Shown: one piece after another, positions 1 to 9,429 of the stretch | How positions within the stretch are numbered: position 1 is the first letter of the stretch | How the letters are laid out: each line of letters opens with the position of its first letter | From: Athripsodes cinereus | Lineage: Eukaryota; Arthropoda; Insecta; Trichoptera; Leptoceridae | Assembly (NCBI GenBank): GCA_947579605.1 | Contig: OX388311.1 | Span: 27,902,951-27,966,950, forward strand | DNA length: 64,000 bases | Direction: 5' to 3' | The notes under the pieces: generated by a model | What the model was told of the DNA's origin: nothing | Seen by the model: only the letters and a program-made list of their open reading frames with translations | Databases searched by the model: none | Position numbers and translations under genes: made by a program

Positions 1-1660
1 AATATAGTCATGTGGGGTGTCAAACATCAAAATTTTTCATTAGTTATTAGCACTTTTTTCTATGTAGGTACCTAACATTTTTTTGTTTCCATAATTAATT
101 GTAGCCATATTGGTGATAAATTGTCTCAAAATTTGTACATTGTTATTGATTGATTGAATAAAGTATTTATTATTATTATACTGTTAAATAAAAAATAAAA
201 AAAAATCTCCGAAAATTCTCTACTTCGAGAAATTTACCGTGAAATTTTCTGTAAATTTCTCGAAAAAATATTTCTTGAGAATTCCACAACACTAGTCAAA
301 CGTCACTTTTAAATTAAATATTAAGTGAAACTAAAAGCAGTTGTGTTTTCTTCCATATATAAACTTGGAGTTTTACAAAATAAACGTCAATTAAATAAAC
401 ATATTGTCTACTTTTCTACTATTTTCAAGGTTCTGGGAAAGGGGCAATTGCTCCAGTTTTATCCTTTGGATACGCCCTTGCCTTTACTGATATCCCATAA
501 TAAAAGAAGGTAGGAGAAATTTATGATCAAAGGAGATATTGTGAGTTAAGGAAGAAAATTTGGTTGAAATTTAGTCAGGTGGAAAGTTAGTGGTTATGGG
601 AACAATACGTAATGGTGGTGATAGAGATATACATACAATGGAAAATGATATAAATTGGATTTTCTTTTGAGGAAAGTTTATTTTTTCTCTCTTTTTTCCC
701 AGTACAAGTATTTTAAGATTAAAAGAAAATAATCAGACAGTTCGGAATTGGAATTATTCTCTATTTTATGAATATGATATTCTTATAATAATAATATAGG
801 AAAAACCAAAAGTTATTAAAATAGTTTTTTCTTACGTTTCTTTCGAAGTTTCATCATTAAATTACAGCGTGTTTTTAATATCACTTTCAACGATATTTTT
901 AGACTATCCATGCATCTATACCATCACGATATATAGTATTACGACGTCGATGTTTCAAAATATATTAATAGTAAGGAGGTATGTGAGTTTAAAATATACC
1001 TAATATACTACTTTTTTACGAACACGAGTTTCGACTTGTAAAATTATTAAACTCCAAGAAGTACTACTACTTACTTCATAAGTTGAATTTTGAGTATACA
1101 GAAAATGAATAAAATAAGTTAAATTCAAAATAAACTTATAGGTATTATTCCTAGTAATTATTTGATCAAAGAACTAAGATAAGTTTGATACTTAAGTATC
1201 TATAGAATACGTTTGATATGAGCTTGTACAATTAGTAGAAGTGATGAATTCAAAAGGGGTTCAGCCGGATGTCAGATTATCCGTTATTCTTAACCAGATA
1301 ATTGAATATTCGGTCATTGTCATTACGTCTTTAGGTTTAAACAGGTTACTGAGGTTACTGTGTACAATAAGACAAAGTTTTTCCTGGTGAATATTAAGAT
1401 TAGACCTAGACTGCGACTGAGAATAGTTGGTGTAAGCTCCCTTTAGTAGGAAACACTCTTTCCGTTGTACGTTCAACAATCCTACCAATTCTTATTTCAA
1501 ACCATTATATACGACATCTGTTGAGTTAACACGTCAACAAACAGCAATTATATTTCCTGCCATTGTGAGCCACATTGACACTCAGAATGAGAGGACTAAT
1601 TAGATAATCTTGAATGACAATTACCGTAATAGCTGCTATCCAGTATTATGTCTTTAGAGA
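1..1660. other. AT-rich intergenic DNA, no gene recognised
   Basis: I see no conserved coding sequence here. Short frames at 325-513 and 1261-1488 have no recognisable motif. The only structured piece is the inverted-repeat fragment at 205-297, listed separately. Confidence 0.5.
205..297. repeat. Fragment of an inverted-repeat (MITE-like) element with TTCTCGA motifs
   Basis: A 13-bp inverted repeat (TCGAGAAATTTAC and its complement) is separated by about 13 bp and followed by GAGAATTCCACAACACTAG. The right edge resembles the TIR of a hAT-type MITE, but no matching left end or target duplication was found, so the class is a guess. Confidence 0.35.
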
Positions 1661-1680
1661 AAAATATAGGAATAACCGAA

Positions 1681-1730
1681 TGCCACCCATTCTGAATATC
1701 TTATTTTTATAATTATGGCACAGAGAGAAA
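1681..1730 (+). repeat. R250 repeat, internal fragment
   Basis: It matches the R250 core: the TGCCACCCATTCTGAAT block, a T-rich spacer and GGCACAGAGAG. Both ends are lost. Confidence 0.55.
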
Positions 1731-2094
1731 TACCTGAATTTTCATATCATGCGGTATGAATTATTTTAATGGTACGCACAGTTCGATAGTTAGCGAATAT
1801 CGATGTTTTCTCTAGTTCAAACTATAATTTAAACTAATTAAAACAAATATATACCTACATATTTTCTTTGATATAGGTTATATTATGACTATTATATGAA
1901 CTATTTTGTGAAATATCCAATTTCAGAAACACGTGTATTTTATATCAAAAATAGACACTGCTTGTTTTCAAGTATGTGAATTATTATTTATTTTGGTAAC
2001 TTAAATTAGCAATATAAGACTACTTATATTTTGTAAATATAATTTGTTTTTAATGAAAAGTATATTCTTGTTATTGCTTATAATACCCATATAA

Positions 2095-2200
2095 ATAAAC
2101 ATCATTTGAGTTTGTTGGTAGAGATCGCGCCTTTATGAGAAACTCGCCCTCTATATATTGTTTGTATTTTATATGGAAATATTAAATTATTATTAATAAT
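2095..2200 (+). repeat. LINE-like 3' end of the SINE-C tail family, degenerate
   Basis: It contains a decayed version of the motif 'gttggtagagatcgcg ... gagaaactcgccc' seen better at 29080-29205, followed by an AT-rich stretch and an (ATT)n tail. I take it as a LINE 3' terminus. Confidence 0.45.
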
Positions 2201-2525
2201 AATAAAAATAATACTGAAACCGTAAAATTAATGAAGTGACACAAAAACGGATGACACTCACACAGAAATGGGTAACACTTGTCACCTGGACGGTATTCCA
2301 CAGAGAATATCCTGAATATGTGGCATAACAAAAAATAAAAATGTAGTGCAGAGCAATTGCAAAATTCATTAATAAGGTCATCATTATCAAAAATAATCAT
2401 CATCATTCACAAATAAATATTGGCAAAGTCCTCAGTGGAAAAGGCTATTTTCAGTAATAATAATATAGTGCAATGGACGAGTTTATTGCGTAAGCGATAT
2501 CTTTCAACTAACCCAAAATTAATAA
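2182..2525 (-). repeat. LINE-like 3' end of the SINE-C tail family, minus strand
   Basis: Read on the minus strand, 2525-2460 carries GGGTTAGTTGAAAGATATCGC then GCAATAAACTCG, the stem-loop tail shared with SINE-C and 29080-29205. The adjoining stretch is AT-rich with ATT/TAA runs. Whether 2182-2440 belongs to the same insertion is uncertain. Confidence 0.4.
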
Positions 2526-3520
2526 TTCATTTATTTATAAAATTGTTTATAATCAACCTACAGTTAAAATGGATAAATTAGTAAATAAACCTACACATTT
2601 CATTTCCGTTAGTTTTATGGAAATACATATATTTTTTTGATAATTTTGTTCATTAAATGTTGTAGATAGTTCATTAATTATATCACTATGAATACATCGC
2701 TCTTCCAAGAGAGCTTTCTGAGCCAATGAGCCTTTCGCCATTGTTATAAATTTACTTGTGGGAGATACTGTGGTGTATTGTCAAACAGAAATACAATCAC
2801 GACATCTTCACCACGCCAATAAAAATAAAGACTTTCAGAAAGGGATACCTACATATCTTATTGCTGAATTAAGAATGTCAAATCTTCTTCGTGATATTTT
2901 ATGAACACTCGATATTGCTAAACTTTTGAAAATTTTCAGAAAAGATAAGAGACGTAATTTTTGCCAGAACATGCACGGAACATATAAATAGTTTTAATAT
3001 ATATGAGATAAGGAATTTGCTAAATAATGTCGAAATTTCTAAAGAAATATTTGTTACAAAGCATTTGAATGACGTACATTTTAACGTACTTACTTTAAAG
3101 CAATTCCATAATAATATTGTACTGTAGATCCTTTGAAGCGAATATTTATTGCATTATTTAAACTGAATGATCATACGAAAAAATAAATAAAAGACATACG
3201 TTTGTGTCAGTGACGTCCTTTCCATACATGCAAAATAAACATTACTTGTTTTCTATGACGTATTTCGCAAAATCACTCAATACTGGGTGGAATGCCTGAA
3301 TAATAAAAAAATGACGTATTTTCTATTCATACAAAATACCGTATAACTTTACTATTGCAAGCATGATCGCAAACATTTTTGGACCCAACTAACAACGATT
3401 AAAACGGAGTCTTCAGTTTTTACCTCCCTCCATACAAAAGTTGTTGGATTAGATAAAACGAAATATCATATTTTTATGTTAAGGCGTGGAAGTGATGTTC
3501 TAGAATTGATAAATTGCGCA
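2526..3520. other. AT-rich intergenic DNA with an R250 remnant
   Basis: It contains a short R250 plus-strand terminus near 2752-2776 and the minus-strand fragment listed next. The rest shows nothing recognisable. Confidence 0.4.
2797..2885 (-). repeat. R250 repeat, partial
   Basis: On the minus strand it keeps the order TTCAGCAATAAG, the AAAGTCTTTATTTTTATTGG block and the conserved GGCG edge. It is diverged and truncated. Confidence 0.5.
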
Positions 3521-3524
3521 TCGA

Positions 3525-3615
3525 AGAGAGACCCACCTCATACTCGGGTATCACAGGAGTCGTAGACTTTTATTTAACTGGGTAGACTTGAAGTGTTGGC
3601 CGGTCAATACCGCCA
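3525..3615 (-). repeat. R190 repeat, diverged fragment
   Basis: The block 'acccacctcatactcgg ... cacaggagtcgtagac' followed by 'ttggccggtca' parallels the better copy at 35395-35535 (ACCCACCGTCCACCCGG, CTCAGAAGTCTGG, GGCCGGCC). Confidence 0.4.
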
Positions 3616-3619
3616 TCGT

Positions 3620-4235
3620 GGAATACTATTGTATTACCTTTTTCTCTTTAATGTTCCTTATTAGAGCGAAGAGTTCTCAAGAAAAAGTAAACAAACTGTA
3701 GGTACAGGGTGTTTGCGGTGCTTTGGATGTTAAAAAACTGAAATATTGTCCAAGATTACAATAATTAATGACTAATAATATTCAATACAATATAAAATAA
3801 ATTTAGACAGGTCACACGTATCGAGCTAGTTCAAAACTAACATATGAATTTTGTATAATGCGTACTAACGCGATGATACATGTGTAAAACGCACTACATA
3901 CATAATATCTACATGTGATACCTGAATGTTTGCACAGATTGTACCTGCTATCACGATCAATATAAAAGTGTTGTCCCGCCACTGGTTTTTGTATGTGCTT
4001 TTTACAAAACAGAAGGGCTGCAAATAAATTGGATTTTGCGTATGAAAACTGGCAGTAATGGGAAATAATAATACACAAAATGTTCTCATATGAAATTTGG
4101 TGAAGTGTTTGCTATAGATACCCATAACATATACTTTTGACATCGTAAACTTTCAGGTAACAATTAATCATAAACAGTTAAAAGCTGCATAATTATGCTT
4201 AAATAAAAATACGAATAAAGCTTAGTTAAATAGAT
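3620..4235. other. Intergenic DNA, nothing recognised
   Basis: Two overlapping minus-strand frames (3812-4078, 3865-4143) have no family motif, and their use of different frames of the same DNA argues against coding. Confidence 0.4.
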
Positions 4236-4240
4236 TTCCG

Positions 4241-4370
4241 ACACCTTCACGGCGTAAGTGGATTTACTGCATATAACGAACGTAGTAGTCATCCTCTTCG
4301 TGCCAATAAAAAATTAAGAAGCTTAAAGAGATTGAAAATAAAATATGAAATGTCAAATTGATGAAGCTTA
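4241..4370 (-). repeat. R250 repeat, partial
   Basis: It carries the minus-strand R250 order: CACGGCGTAAGTGG terminus, TTACTGCATATAA, TCCTCTTCGTGCCAATAAAA, then AAATGTCAAATTGATG. Confidence 0.55.
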
Positions 4371-4395
4371 ACGAATACCTCAATTAATCAATCAA

Positions 4396-4640
4396 CCGTG
4401 GACGCTCCTCCCGGTAGGCCTAGTCAAAACACATTTAAGCGTTACGTTTTCGTTCAAACAAGACGAGGTTGCGAGAACGCGTCGATTTTTGGAGCTAAAA
4501 TACACAAATTGACGCGTTCTCGCAACGTCGTCCGCGTTTGAACGAAAATGAAACGAAAACGTAACGCTTAAATGTGTTTTGACTAGACCCACGGGAGTAC
4601 AAGGCAGAAACCAGCCTGTGTTTTTACTCCAATTGAGCCA
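4396..4640 (-). pseudogene. L-B LINE 3' end, split by a MITE
   Basis: The flanks of the MITE at 4423-4583, read together on the minus strand, match the L-B 3' end at 57205-57425: GGCTGGTTTCTGCC, CTTGTACTCCCG, then GGGAGGAGCGT. This corresponds to the last residues of a non-LTR reverse transcriptase (RLVSAL-S-REER) and short 3' UTR. It is far too decayed to be functional. Confidence 0.5.
4423..4583. mobile_element. 161-bp palindromic MITE, TA-flanked
   Basis: The left arm starts GTCAAAACACATTTAAGCG and the right arm ends with its exact complement. The arms stay matched for about 32 bp and continue, with an 11-bp offset, through GTTGCGAGAACGCGTC on both sides, so nearly the whole element folds into one hairpin. 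TA flanks both ends (4421-4422 and 4584-4585), fitting a Tc1/mariner-type target. The similarity may extend about 10 bp further out (GTAGGCCTAG against GTGGGTCTAG), so the true ends could be slightly wider. No coding capacity. Confidence 0.75.
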
Positions 4641-4644
4641 CCTC

Positions 4645-5570
4645 TTTACAGTTACATTATTAACAGAAAAATATGGTATAATATTTGTCTGGAACCCTAT
4701 TGAATAAATTATATTAATTCATTTATTTATTAAAAAAATATTGTCACATAAAAAACTGGTTTAGTAATTTTTTAAAACTAAAAAACTAGATTTTACGAAC
4801 GAGTTTTCTTACTATGTTGTAATTAACACAATAATTTTTAATTCTGCGACCGATTTTGACACTTAAGAGACATTAACGAGTAGTTTGAAAACTAAGTGCA
4901 ACTATTTCTACTATCTAATATGATGGTTATTTATGGTTATATGGTGACAGGGTGGGAGTGAATGCATTTGAATGATTGGTTGATGACTGAGGGTGATAAG
5001 AATAATAATGATGATATAAAAAAGGTAGTTTTTCCTTTTGGAGAAGGTAGTATATACCTCCAGTAAGAGCCATAAATTACCTAATATAATATTAAATTAC
5101 GATATCCTTGCTGTAATCCGGAACAGTAGCTGTATCTGTTATGTATTAGGAAATACGTGTACATAAGTTAATGCGTAAATGTTGGTATGTTTGTAGCTAT
5201 GCTTAGGCATTGTATCTAGATTCTGAACAATTAGTAATCCGCAGATCAAACAGAATTGTCGTGTTATATTATTATTTTATTATATGTATGTATTTGAGCG
5301 TGAGGATATATTATTATGTGTGTAGGTGATACTTAAAGAATGTCTCTAGCGTGTATAAGGCCGGGGACCTACCTCACTTTTCTGAGAGACTCAACATATT
5401 GCATTAGAAATAATTATACCTTTATTGACAATTCTCACAGACCGTGCTAGTTTCAAACTGAATTCAGGGCAATTTAAAAAAAGTTATTTTTCATTATGCC
5501 CTAGATGAAAATTTGACTTATAAAAGTGTTTGGTAAAACGATGCGAGAAATAAGCGAATATGAAAAATGA
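4645..5570. other. AT-rich intergenic DNA, nothing recognised
   Basis: Long AT stretches and short TAT-rich repeats only; no RNA gene or conserved frame seen. Confidence 0.4.
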
Positions 5571-5596
5571 GCGAATTTCAAACGACTGTAGTGAGC

Positions 5597-5797
5597 AGAA
5601 TGCGTGTAAATGAGTTGCGATGGTTTGATTATTTGGAGCAAATGCATAGTAAAAGATAACGAAAATATGTAGTTTATTCTTCTGAAAAGAGGGTGGTAAG
5701 AAAGCGTGGATTGCCTAGAATCACTTGACTCAACCACGTGGATCAAATTCTCAAAGACGGCCGCGTGTTGAGTAAGAGTAGCCAGCGTGTGTATATA
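5597..5797 (+). pseudogene. L-A LINE 3' fragment (RTE-like, C-terminal region)
   Basis: With in-frame stops it reads RMRVNELRWFDYLEQM, then RKRGLPRIT, LNHVDQILKDGRVLSK. This is the same segment as the better copy at 19046-19310 (RKRGRPRTTW, LDHVDQILKDG). A GRPRTxWxD motif near the C terminus is characteristic of RTE-like endonuclease/reverse transcriptases. The copy lacks the terminal WRS-SAYP segment and has at least two stops. Confidence 0.7.
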
Positions 5798-5799
5798 AA

Positions 5800-6470
5800 A
5801 AACTATTTTTGGAGGATTAACATCTATTTTTGAATAATAAACCGTGTAATAAGTTTAGAGACATTTTAAATGTTTTCAAAAGAGTATCCTAAAATCAAGT
5901 GTCAGAAGTGCATTATAGGATAGTCTTTTAAAGACATTTCCAATATTTATTGCATTTTGAAAGTCCGCTGACATCTCCACTTGTAGAAAATGCTATGATA
6001 TTAATTCCGATTTTAGTATATTTATTATATATAGTAGATGTTATAATAGCAGTCAAATTAGTAATGTGCAAAATATATATGCGAATATATTCATGCATTC
6101 ACTGAATTTATCCATATTTTCCAAAAACGTTTTTTTTTTAGTTTTTACGCCCTGACCTGTTTTGCAATAAATCTACCCTATTCTATATATTACATATTAT
6201 AATATAGATATACATAGTAATCATCCTACACAGATATGTATTATAAGTAGGTGTCTATGGAGGTAACCACCTTTTAGATAGAAGGATATCACAAGGAGTA
6301 TTGCGGGAACTTTAGTGAGAAGGTGTCGGTGGCGTAAAGGTGAAGATGTCTCCTTGTGAATGTTTGTTTAGTTATTTACCGAACTATGTATGTACTTTCC
6401 ATCACTAAGGGTTTTTACATGTTTGCGCTATTTGTATCGCCGATCGATTTCCGACAAATCGGCGATTAAT
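5800..6470. other. AT-rich intergenic DNA, nothing recognised
   Basis: Only AT-rich sequence, with a loose inverted pair around 6287-6355 (CACAAGGAG and CTCCTTGTG). Confidence 0.4.
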
Positions 6471-6494
6471 AAGAAATACCTATAATATAAATAT

Positions 6495-6670
6495 AAATAG
6501 ATGGTATAGATAGATAGAAATATCTATCTATACACACAACACAATATTTTAGGATGCGCCCTTGAAGTGGATTTATTCCACAAAACGGCGCATTAAAAAT
6601 TGTCTATTATTATTATTATTATACCATCAGGGTATCTCCCACATGTGGGATAATAAGTAGACAAACTATC
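6495..6670. repeat. Repeat mosaic: GATA tail, short GCGC element and R250 terminus
   Basis: 6501-6530 has ATGGTATAGATAGATAG, which is exactly the L-A/R250 3' tail. 6550-6595 (GATGCGCCCTTGAAGTGG ... GGCGCATT) recurs in diverged form at 55145-55190. 6621-6670 is an R250 minus-strand terminus (ATACCATCAGGGTATCTCCC, CATGTGGGATA). Confidence 0.45.
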
Positions 6671-7088
6671 CCATTTATGAAATGTACCGTGGTGGTATAG
6701 TAGTAGTATAATTACTTTCGGGAAGTATCTGGGTTTATTACACACTCAAAATCACCTTTCGAAATATTATCATTTTGAATAATATAAATATCGATGGAAG
6801 GTAATTAAAATATCAAAAAAATACGACAATCAGGATATAAATATACGAGTTCTAATAATTGATTAATGGGTAACTGAAAATGGAAAAAATAGTCTAAAAA
6901 ACATAATATATGCCTATTTACGCAGTAACGAAACCTACTTGATCTTGCTGTTAAAAATATGCACCAATCATGTGCGACTGTGCGCACATTCAAGAAAGCT
7001 AGAATCTCCGACAAATCTCCAAATAAATTTCATCATATTTTATAAATCATCTACTTCTATTTCTTCTGGGCTTCTCTTTCATCTATTT

Positions 7089-7456
7089 CAGTGTTTCCCA
7101 ACGTGGGGCCCACGCCCCGCAGAGGGGGGGGGGGGGCAATTTGACTCTTAAGGGGAGCAATTCGAAAATGGATTCGACACAAGTTTAACCTTTTCGCTCC
7201 GGGCCATTCAAATGCAATGCTTAATTTCGGTGCCAAATTTCATGAAAAAAGCAAATTTTTGAAAAATTGCGGTAAATAATAATTATTTGGTATAATTTCG
7301 CTTCACGAGAACAAAATAAGTATCTCAAATGTTTCTAAAGTGAACAATTAATTTTTTTAATTTAAAAATTATGTATGTTACATAGGGGGGGGGGGGCATA
7401 AGCATTTTAGAAAGGGTAAGGTGGGGCATGGCACAAAAAAAGGTTGGGAAACACTG
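7089..7456. mobile_element. Non-autonomous hAT MITE, 368 bp
   Basis: The termini are CAGTGTTTCCCAACGTGGGG and, inverted, CAGTGTTTCCCAACCTTTTT, a classic hAT-type TIR. The flanking octamers are ATCTATTT (7081-7088) and ATCTATAT (7457-7464): an 8-bp target duplication with one mismatch, as expected for hAT. The interior has two long G runs (near 7127-7137 and 7385-7396), each close to one end. No transposase is encoded. Confidence 0.85.
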
Positions 7457-7726
7457 ATCTATATACATAATATATTCATAGTAAGTAGTCTTTACTGTTG
7501 ATTCAGACATTCATCTGTTCTGACATTGTGTTTTCAAGATCTGGTTTGTTTATTCAGCTATCTACTCTAGTAGGTAGCAGAAGAAATAGTAATAATAATT
7601 TATATTATTATTCAAAATATCTTATTTTCTGCAAACAGATTTACTTTTGCACTGAGCATAATGTGTAAGACAGTAAATATCTGCAATTCAGTAGTGATAG
7701 GGTACGCTAATCAATGTTTTTTTTAT

Positions 7727-7803
7727 TAGTTCGGAGAGAACAACTTGCATGTTTATCACACGCGGTAAGTCGCTGGTTATACCACTTGCGGGAGATGTAA
7801 AAC
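7727..7803 (+). repeat. R250 repeat, 3' part
   Basis: GGAGAGAACAACTTGCATG, TTTATCACACGCGGTAAGTC, CTGGTTATACCACTTGCGGG is the 3' half of R250, without the TAG tail. Confidence 0.6.
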
Positions 7804-7849
7804 AGTTTATGAATCTGTTTATTGGCATTAGTGCAAAATTTTAAAAATT

Positions 7850-8182
7850 TTGCCCAGATTCGATTCTGTTAAAAAATGGCGTATTTTTGAGCATGTGAGA
7901 TGAATGAATGAGGACAGAATGACCAAGAAAATATATTTGGCTGAAAGAATTGGTGCTCGTAGACGTGGCCATCTGTGGATCAAATAGCAAGATCATTTAA
8001 ATCAAATCCTAATGGACGGTCACGTTTTGAGAACATTGAACAGGAGAGCATGCATGAGCAATTGTATGGCAGTGAAGGAAGTGAAAGTTGTGTGCAAGGA
8101 TAGAAGAAAGTGGCGCTCGATCCTTTCTACCTACCTCAGGATGAAAACGGCGTGATGGTAATGTATGTGTGTATGATGTTGA
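7850..8182 (+). pseudogene. L-A LINE C-terminal fragment with 3' end
   Basis: The frame reads FEHVR, MNEDRMTKKIYLAERIGA, RRRGHLW, then DHLNQILMDGHVL, NRRACMSN, CKDRRKWRSILSTY and a stop in ACGGCGTGATGG. The final A/CxDRxxWRSILSxY pattern is the C terminus of RTE-like non-LTR reverse transcriptases. Stops at the DHLNQ junction and elsewhere show it is dead. The 3' end matches the R250 terminus (see findings). Confidence 0.75.
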
Positions 8183-8189
8183 TGGTTGG

Positions 8190-8360
8190 TGTGACGCGGA
8201 AGTTTTCATTAAGTGACGAGAGCACGAATTCGATTTTCGGTCAAGGCGAAATGAAGAATGACTTTTTCAAGTTGTTCTGGGTCTGGGTGTTACATGTTTA
8301 TGTGTTTGGTGCATTATATATTTGTATCGTCGCATTTGTACCATAATGTAAGATTCATAT
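8190..8360 (+). mobile_element. SINE-A, 5' part, interrupted by the LTR element
   Basis: It keeps the SINE-A order: a decayed tRNA-like head (GAATTCGATTTTCGGTC, a box B remnant), then ATGAAGAATGACTTTTTCAA, GTTCTGGGTCTGGGTGTTAC and a body running to AAGATTCATAT. The body resumes after the LTR element at 13220 (ATATCTTAGTTTGGGTC). An uninterrupted relative of the junction is at 38117-38192. Confidence 0.75.
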
Positions 8361-8844
8361 TGTCATGGGACCCTTATAATTTAATATCCAAAAAATGGTA
8401 CTTGTGTTGCCATCTATCGAAATCCTGTGAAAGCCCTGGCCCCTATCTAGAGAAATCGTAAATACCTTTTGAGATTATCATAAAAACAGATTCCTTCTTC
8501 TTGATCCTTTTCCGGGAGTCAGCCATTTTGGCCAGTCTCCTGCTATTCGTTTTACAATAGACATAGCAGGGGCTCGCTCCAAAAAAAAAAAATGTCTCTT
8601 CTCTTCTACAAAATACTGTGAGTGTCGCTATAATAATGTAATTCAGTATTAAAAACTGTGAATTGTTTTGTTTGGTGTAATAATAATCTGTGTAACCATA
8701 TTCTTCGTCAATAAACTGATCATACAACATCATGCTAGTGTTTCCTTAGCACAACCACCACAATAAATTTACCCAACGATAAACCCTGAGAGAGTCACTG
8801 AAATCTGCCGACTATGGGAGAAATGTTACAGTTTGAATGTTACA
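8361..8844 (+). repeat. 5' LTR
   Basis: 484 bp, TG...CA. It contains AATAAA at about 8711, a run of 12 A at 8581-8592 and a second AATAAA near 8762. A 96-codon minus-strand frame occurs in both LTRs because they are duplicates; it is not a gene. Confidence 0.93.
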
Positions 8845-8846
8845 GA

Positions 8847-8862
8847 TTGGCGCTCCAACGTG
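8847..8862 (+). other. Candidate primer-binding site, tRNA-Lys-like
   Basis: TGGCGCTCCAACGTG starts 2-3 nt after the LTR. Insect gypsy-group elements primed by tRNA-Lys typically start TGGCGCC; the T at position 7 is a mismatch, so the primer assignment is tentative. Confidence 0.5.
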
Positions 8863-9078
8863 ATGCCTAATTATTGTGGTTTTTGTTGTGTTTGAAGTGA
8901 ATTTAACAATGCATAAATGATAACATTAAATAGTGCGTAGATAAGTTCGTTACGTATCACGTGACCCACCCATGTTTCCATGCATCACCAACACACACAC
9001 ACTTCTCTAGAATGTTCGATCAAAAAACGGTTGAAAATTGCATTACCATCACAACAAGACTGTTCAACTTTGCTCTTC

Positions 9079-9335
9079 AAGAAATTTCACCGCGTGACCA
9101 ATAAGGACTATGATGGTGCTTCAGTGAATAATTGAATTAAATAAACAGTGCTATAAATAATAAAGAAAAAACATTTTAATAATTAAATAAGTGAGTTTTG
9201 AAATTTCGCCTCACTACAACAAGTGTACTTCGTAAATTTCACCATATAACCAATAAAGTTATGTTAGTGCTGCAATGAACAATTGAATTGATAAATAGTG
9301 TAATAATAACCACATTTTAATTAATAAATAATCAA
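9079..9335 (+). repeat. Two ~105-bp degenerate direct repeats in the retrotransposon leader
   Basis: 9079-9190 and 9231-9335 share the order AATTTCACC, ACCAATAA, GTGCT, CAATTGAATT, AATAGTG and a TTTTAATTAAATAA end, offset by about 152 bp. They lie between the primer-binding site and the first ATG-led frame, where packaging and leader signals usually sit. Confidence 0.6.
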
Positions 9336-9354
9336 GTACGATCAGATATTGTTA

Positions 9355-9429
9355 ATGAATGGAGAATTTAAGAAATATATACAACAAGAAATTGACAAGA
9401 TTGTGAACAGATACTCCAAACTTTCCTAA
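9355..9429 (+). pseudogene. Possible gag start remnant, 24 codons
   Basis: A short frame, MNGEFKKYIQQEIDKIVN..., ends in TAA after 24 codons. It is in the right place for the start of gag, and the following 9430-9660 is less AT-rich than its surroundings, as decayed coding DNA would be. No gag motif is recognisable, so this rests on position and composition only. Confidence 0.3.

Noticed and set aside
8443..8733. 96-codon minus-strand frame present identically at 12818-13108
   Set aside because: It lies wholly within the two LTRs; the identity comes from LTR duplication, and the protein has no recognisable motif.
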